Assembly (NCBI RefSeq): GCF_017813355.1
Contig: NZ_JAGIYZ010000002.1
Span: 248,001-312,000 of the forward strand
Length of the DNA stretch: 64,000 bases
Reading direction: 5' to 3'
Source of the DNA: Roseomonas nitratireducens
GTDB lineage: Bacteria; Pseudomonadota; Alphaproteobacteria; Acetobacterales; Acetobacteraceae
Position numbers and translations under genes: made by a program. Below are positions 60,155-64,000 of this stretch, in pieces. The notes under the pieces are model-generated. The model saw only the letters and a list, made by a program, of their open reading frames with translations, was not told the origin of the DNA and did no database searches. Numbering within the stretch: the stretch's first letter is position 1; every line of letters starts with the position of its first letter.

Positions 60155-62622
60155 GCCGCCCCCCTGAGCGCGGGTGCGGCCCCCTCGATGCCGAGCGTCT
60201 GCGCCGCCGGCAGCAGCGCGAAGTAGCGCCGCGTCACGGCGTCGGACAGCGCGGCGATGCGCCCGGCCATGTCCTCCAGCCGCGGCGGCAGCCCGGCGGC
60301 TGCCACCGCCTGGTCGGGGCTCGCCAGCACATGCGCCATCAGCGCATCCACCTCGGCCAGCAACGCCGCGGCTTCCTCCGGCAGGGCGCGGTCCTCGGTG
60401 CCCGCCACCTCCGCGAGGCCCCGGCGGATCGCGCCCAACTGGAAGGCGAGCGCACGCGGGTTGCTGTCATCCGCCAGCACCAGGTCGAGCGCAGGCGCCG
60501 GCTGCAGGATGGTGAGGTAGCGGCTGCGATAGGTGATGACGCTGTCGCAAAGCTCGAGGATCAGCCGCAGCCCGCCCTCGATCCGTCCCGGCGGCTGGTC
60601 CAGCGCGAAGCCGACCTCATGCGCGATCGCCTGCGCGCGCTCGATCCGCCGGCCGAGGTCGAGGAACAGCCAGGCGCCGCCGCGCACCATGCTCTCGGCC
60701 GCCACGCCCGCGACGGCGGTTGCGAAGCGCAGCACGGAGATCATGGCGCGGCTGATCGCCTCCAGCCCGTCCCCCGCCTGCGCCATCTCGGCGCGCGCGG
60801 TGCGGAGCGTCAGGGTGAAGGTGGCGTGCATGTCGGCGGTCAGCCGGTCCCGCACCATCGCCGTCAGCGTCGCGATGCGGTCGGCGAGCGCGGGCATGGT
60901 GCCGCCTTCGCGCATCTCGGCGGCGATGATCCCGGGCAGCGACTGCGCGGCGGCGGACCCCAGCGCCTCCTCCGCGCCGGCGAAGCCGGCCTGGGCGAGA
61001 CAGCGGGCGAGGGCCGCGACCTCCGCCGCTTCGCGCGGCAGGACCACGCCGCGGGAGATGCGCGCCTGCGTCGCGCGCACGAGCCGCGCCGCCCGCTCCA
61101 GCCGCTCCGTGTAGCGGCCGAGCCAGAAGAGGTTGTCCGCGACGCGGGAGGGCAGCGCGCCGGACTGGCGGCGGATCGGCAGCGGCGGGAACTGCATCGC
61201 GGCGGGGCCGATGATGTCCTCACCCTCCTCCGCCAGCACCCAGACATCCTTCGACAGGCCGCGCGTGGGCAGCGCGCCGCCGAGGCTCTCGGCATCGCCG
61301 ATGCGCGCGAGGCCGCCCGGCAGCACCCGCCATCCCGCACCGTCGAAGATCGCGAAGACGCGGAGCGCGAGCGGGCGCGGCTCCAGCACGTCGCCGACCA
61401 CGCAAGGCACCAGGGACGCGACCGGCAGGCGCGTCGCGGCATGCGCGCCGGGGCGGCTTTCGGCCGAGATCGCATGCGCCCAGGCATCGAGCGGCAGCGG
61501 CGCCGGCGCCGCGCCATCCGTCGCGCTGCGAACCCGCCAGCCTTCTTCCTGCGCGACGCGCGCGCGGGCGGCGGGATCGCCTAGCCAAAGCGTCTCCACC
61601 GATGGCAGCAGCAACGCCTCCCCCAGCAGCCTCTGCGCCAGGCTTGGCAGGAAGGCGGCCAGCGCCGGGGCCTCGGCAAGGCCGGCGCCGGGCGCGTTCA
61701 GGATGCGCACCGCCCCGCCGCGCGCCGCATCCAGCAGGCCTGGCACGCCCGAAGTGCCGGCCTCCGCGGTCTCGAGCGGGTCGAGCGCCGTGCCCTCGAG
61801 GCGGGAGAGCAGCACGTCCACCCGCTGCAGGCCCTGCAGCGTCTTGAGGTGCAGCGCGCCGCCGCGCACCGAGAGATCGCCGCATTCGACCAGCGCGCAG
61901 GAGAGCTCGCGCGAGAGCAGCATGTCCTCGAACCAGCGCGGGTGATGCGTGCCGCGCGTCAGCAGCGCGATCGCCGGGTCGCTGCGCTCGGGCGGCGCAA
62001 GGCGCTGCAGCGCGTCCTGCCACACGTCGAAGAACGGGCGCATCGAGCGCACCTGCGCCCCGCGGAAGGCTTCCGGCATGACGCGGCCCAGCAGGCGGCG
62101 GTTCTCCCGCGCCATGCCCAGGCCGGCCGGTGCCGTGGTGCGGTCCGCCAGCACGCGCCACTGCCCGTCCGGGCCGCGCAGCAGGTCGGCGGCGTACAGG
62201 TGCAGCATGGGCGCGGCCGGCGCCATGCCTTCCCGACGGCAGGGGCGCATGAAGGCCGGGTTCGGGAAGACGAGTTCGGGCGGCACCAACCCTTCGACAA
62301 GCAGCGCCTGCGGGCCGTACAGGTCGCCGAGCATCGCTTCGAGCAGCCGTGCCCGTTGCGCGATGCCGGCCTCCAGCGCCGCGAATTCAGCCGCCGGCAG
62401 CACGAGCGGCAGCGGGTCGCAACGCCATGCCGCTTCCCTGCGCGCGCCGGGCAGGACACCCGCCATGCCTTCATCCTCGAAGGCGCGGTCGAGCCGGCGC
62501 GCACGCTCGGCGAGCACACCCTCCCCCATGCCGCCGAGGATGCCGAGCATGTGCCGCCAATGCGGCCTGACGCCGCCGCGGCCATCCACCATCTCGTCCA
62601 GCGGCTCGGGCGCGTCAGGCAT
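60151..62622 (-). CDS. Circularly permuted ATP-grasp fused to alpha-E domain
   Basis: 823 residues. The N-terminal circularly permuted ATP-grasp (about 1-480) has FPNPAFMRPCRREG, VLADRTTAPAGLGMARENRR and LFDV-type FFDVWQDALQRL blocks; the C-terminal alpha-E helical domain (about 490-810) opens DNLFWLGRYTERLERAARLVR. The two parts are separate genes in some genomes. Comparative genomics (Iyer and colleagues) predicts that this family forms amide or peptide bonds on an unknown substrate, paired with transglutaminase-like hydrolases. No characterised product is known to me. Confidence 0.92.
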   Translation of the reverse strand: MPDAPEPLDEMVDGRGGVRPHWRHMLGILGGMGEGVLAERARRLDRAFEDEGMAGVLPGARREAAWRCDPLPLVLPAAEFAALEAGIAQRARLLEAMLGDLYGPQALLVEGLVPPELVFPNPAFMRPCRREGMAPAAPMLHLYAADLLRGPDGQWRVLADRTTAPAGLGMARENRRLLGRVMPEAFRGAQVRSMRPFFDVWQDALQRLAPPERSDPAIALLTRGTHHPRWFEDMLLSRELSCALVECGDLSVRGGALHLKTLQGLQRVDVLLSRLEGTALDPLETAEAGTSGVPGLLDAARGGAVRILNAPGAGLAEAPALAAFLPSLAQRLLGEALLLPSVETLWLGDPAARARVAQEEGWRVRSATDGAAPAPLPLDAWAHAISAESRPGAHAATRLPVASLVPCVVGDVLEPRPLALRVFAIFDGAGWRVLPGGLARIGDAESLGGALPTRGLSKDVWVLAEEGEDIIGPAAMQFPPLPIRRQSGALPSRVADNLFWLGRYTERLERAARLVRATQARISRGVVLPREAAEVAALARCLAQAGFAGAEEALGSAAAQSLPGIIAAEMREGGTMPALADRIATLTAMVRDRLTADMHATFTLTLRTARAEMAQAGDGLEAISRAMISVLRFATAVAGVAAESMVRGGAWLFLDLGRRIERAQAIAHEVGFALDQPPGRIEGGLRLILELCDSVITYRSRYLTILQPAPALDLVLADDSNPRALAFQLGAIRRGLAEVAGTEDRALPEEAAALLAEVDALMAHVLASPDQAVAAAGLPPRLEDMAGRIAALSDAVTRRYFALLPAAQTLGIEGAAPALRGAA

Positions 62623-64000
62623 GGCGTCTGAGGTCGAGCGTGATCGGCGTCTCGAGGCCCCGCTGCGGCTCCGGCGGCGCCATGCGGCCCGGCGTGTGGC
62701 CGAAGGGAAAGACGCGCGAACGCCGCCGCGCCTCGGCCTCGTTCGCGTTCACGGGATAGCGGTCGTAGCTGCGCCCGCCCGGATGGGCGACGTGATAGGT
62801 CATCCCGCCGAGGCTGCGACCCGTCCAGCGGTCGAACACATCGAGCACCAGCGGCGTCTGCGGCCGGATCGTCGGATGCAGCGAGGATGGCGGGTTCCAG
62901 GCCTTGAAGCGGACGCCCGCGACGAATTCCCCCGCCCGCTCGGTGGCGCTGAGCGGCACGCCGACGCCGTTGACCGCGAGCATGTGGCGGTCCGCCACCC
63001 AGTTCTGAACGCGCGCCTGCACGCGCTCCGCGCTGCTGTCCACGTAGCGCGCGGTGCCGCCGGCGGCGTTCTCCTCGGCCAGCACGTGCCAGGGTTCCAG
63101 CGCGTGGCGCAGTTCCAGCTGAACGTCACGCACCGCGACTTCCCCGATCAGCGGAAAGCGGAAGGCGAAATGCGTCGCGAACCAGTCGGGGTCGAGCGGC
63201 GCGCCGAGCTGGCGCAGCTCCTCGATCGCGTCGGCGAAATCCTGCTCGCAGAAATGCGGCAACATGAACTGGTCGTTCAACCGCGTGCCCCAGCGCACCA
63301 GCCGCCGTTCATAGGGCCGTTCCCAGAAGGCCGCGACGGCGGCGCGCATCAGCAGCATCTGCGCGGCCGACATCTCGGCATGCGGCGGCATCTCGAAGGC
63401 GCGGAACTCGACCAGGCCACGCCGGCCGCTCGCGCTGCCCGAATCGTACATCTTGTCGATGCAGAACTCGGTGCGGTGCGTGTTGCCCGTCATGTCCGCG
63501 AGGATGTTGCGGAACAGACGGTCGGTCATCCAGGGCGGCGTCTCCTGCCAGGGCCGGACCTTGGAGAAGGCGATCTCCAGCTCATGGATCGCGTCCATCC
63601 GCGCCTCGTCCACGCGCGGATGCTGGCTGGTGGGCCCGATGAACAGGCCGCTGAACAGGTAGGACAGGCTCGGATGGTTGTGCCAGAAGCCGACCAGGGA
63701 CTTGAGCAGGTCAGGCCGGCGCAGGAAGGGGCTCTCGGCCGGCGTCGCGCCGCCCATCACCACATGGTTGCCGCCGCCGGTGCCGACATGGCAGCCATCC
63801 GTCATGAACTTCTCGGCCGCCAGCCCTTCCTGGCGCGCGGCCTCGTAGAGTTGCTCGGTGCGCTCCACCACCTCATCCCAGCCATTGGCCGGATGGATGT
63901 TCACCTCGATGACGCCGGGGTCGGGCGTGACGGAGAAATGCAGCAGCCGCGGATCGGACGGCGGCAGGTAGCCTTCCAGCACCACCTTGCGTCCGGTCTC
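62615..64000 (-). CDS. DUF2126 transglutaminase-like protein (5' partial)
   Basis: 462 codons visible; the N-terminus, which in full-length proteins (about 1100 aa) carries a transglutaminase domain, lies beyond the window. The part seen is the DUF2126 region, with GYLPPSDPRLLHFSVTPDPG, TDGCHVGTGGGNHVVMGG and HPSLSYLFSGLFIGPTSQHPR. It overlaps the ATP-grasp/alpha-E gene by eight bases and heads the ligation cluster. The GGGNHV motif with its amide-ligase-like look suggests catalysis, possibly as an amidoligase; not proven. Confidence 0.92.
   Translation of the reverse strand, partial: ETGRKVVLEGYLPPSDPRLLHFSVTPDPGVIEVNIHPANGWDEVVERTEQLYEAARQEGLAAEKFMTDGCHVGTGGGNHVVMGGATPAESPFLRRPDLLKSLVGFWHNHPSLSYLFSGLFIGPTSQHPRVDEARMDAIHELEIAFSKVRPWQETPPWMTDRLFRNILADMTGNTHRTEFCIDKMYDSGSASGRRGLVEFRAFEMPPHAEMSAAQMLLMRAAVAAFWERPYERRLVRWGTRLNDQFMLPHFCEQDFADAIEELRQLGAPLDPDWFATHFAFRFPLIGEVAVRDVQLELRHALEPWHVLAEENAAGGTARYVDSSAERVQARVQNWVADRHMLAVNGVGVPLSATERAGEFVAGVRFKAWNPPSSLHPTIRPQTPLVLDVFDRWTGRSLGGMTYHVAHPGGRSYDRYPVNANEAEARRRSRVFPFGHTPGRMAPPEPQRGLETPITLDLRRHA

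Overview
The window is a very GC-rich bacterial chromosome segment. The gene content points to an alphaproteobacterium, most likely Acetobacteraceae of the Roseomonas type: many periplasmic solute-binding proteins with Arg-Arg signal peptides, branched-chain and dipeptide ABC transporters, SorAB-like sulfite dehydrogenase, LpxB, a Zur-type regulator and a large RTX peroxidase. This assignment rests on protein style; there is no rRNA in the window.

Layout. 1-1892: 3' part of a xanthine-dehydrogenase-family molybdenum hydroxylase, with a clear terminator. 1989-13273 (minus): a Liv-type ABC transport locus (livG, livF, five tandem paralogous binding proteins, livH, livM) followed by an LLM flavin monooxygenase. 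13471-15430 (minus): tRNA-Leu(UAG) and trigger factor. This trigger factor carries a domain of about 173 residues inside its FKBP domain and is the most unusual object in the window. 15533-22081 (minus): AceE/transketolase-like ThDP enzyme, a 43-aa membrane peptide, malonyl-CoA decarboxylase, a 156-aa unknown behind two 16-bp boxes spaced 31 bp, and NAD(P)HX repair enzyme. 22126-25496 (plus): sulfite dehydrogenase plus cytochrome c, then an orphan ParA-like ATPase, a CopD-like membrane protein and a GNAT. 25497-25983 is AT-rich and gene-free, leading into a 1934-aa heme-peroxidase/RTX protein (25984-31788).

31837-44836 is housekeeping and metabolic: EamA exporter; Nudix, AlaX, sulfurtransferase and MetC; two small envelope proteins; a zinc cluster (Zur divergent from HisI and a COG0523 GTPase); a SUMF1-fold protein; a GNAT, nitrilase and lpxB run; MmsB and an iron alcohol dehydrogenase. 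44900-50510: fused SecDF, then Gfo/Idh, PanE and SDR enzymes. 50517-64000 is one long minus-strand array. It runs from a DUF2126 transglutaminase-like protein, a circularly permuted ATP-grasp/alpha-E fusion and a transglutaminase (a predicted peptide or amide ligation system) into an amidohydrolase, dppBCA, a second amidohydrolase and dppDF.

A two-hairpin intergenic element recurs at 44838 and 52583, with degenerate relatives near 3377 and 49621. No CRISPR array, IS element, integrase or complete prophage was seen.
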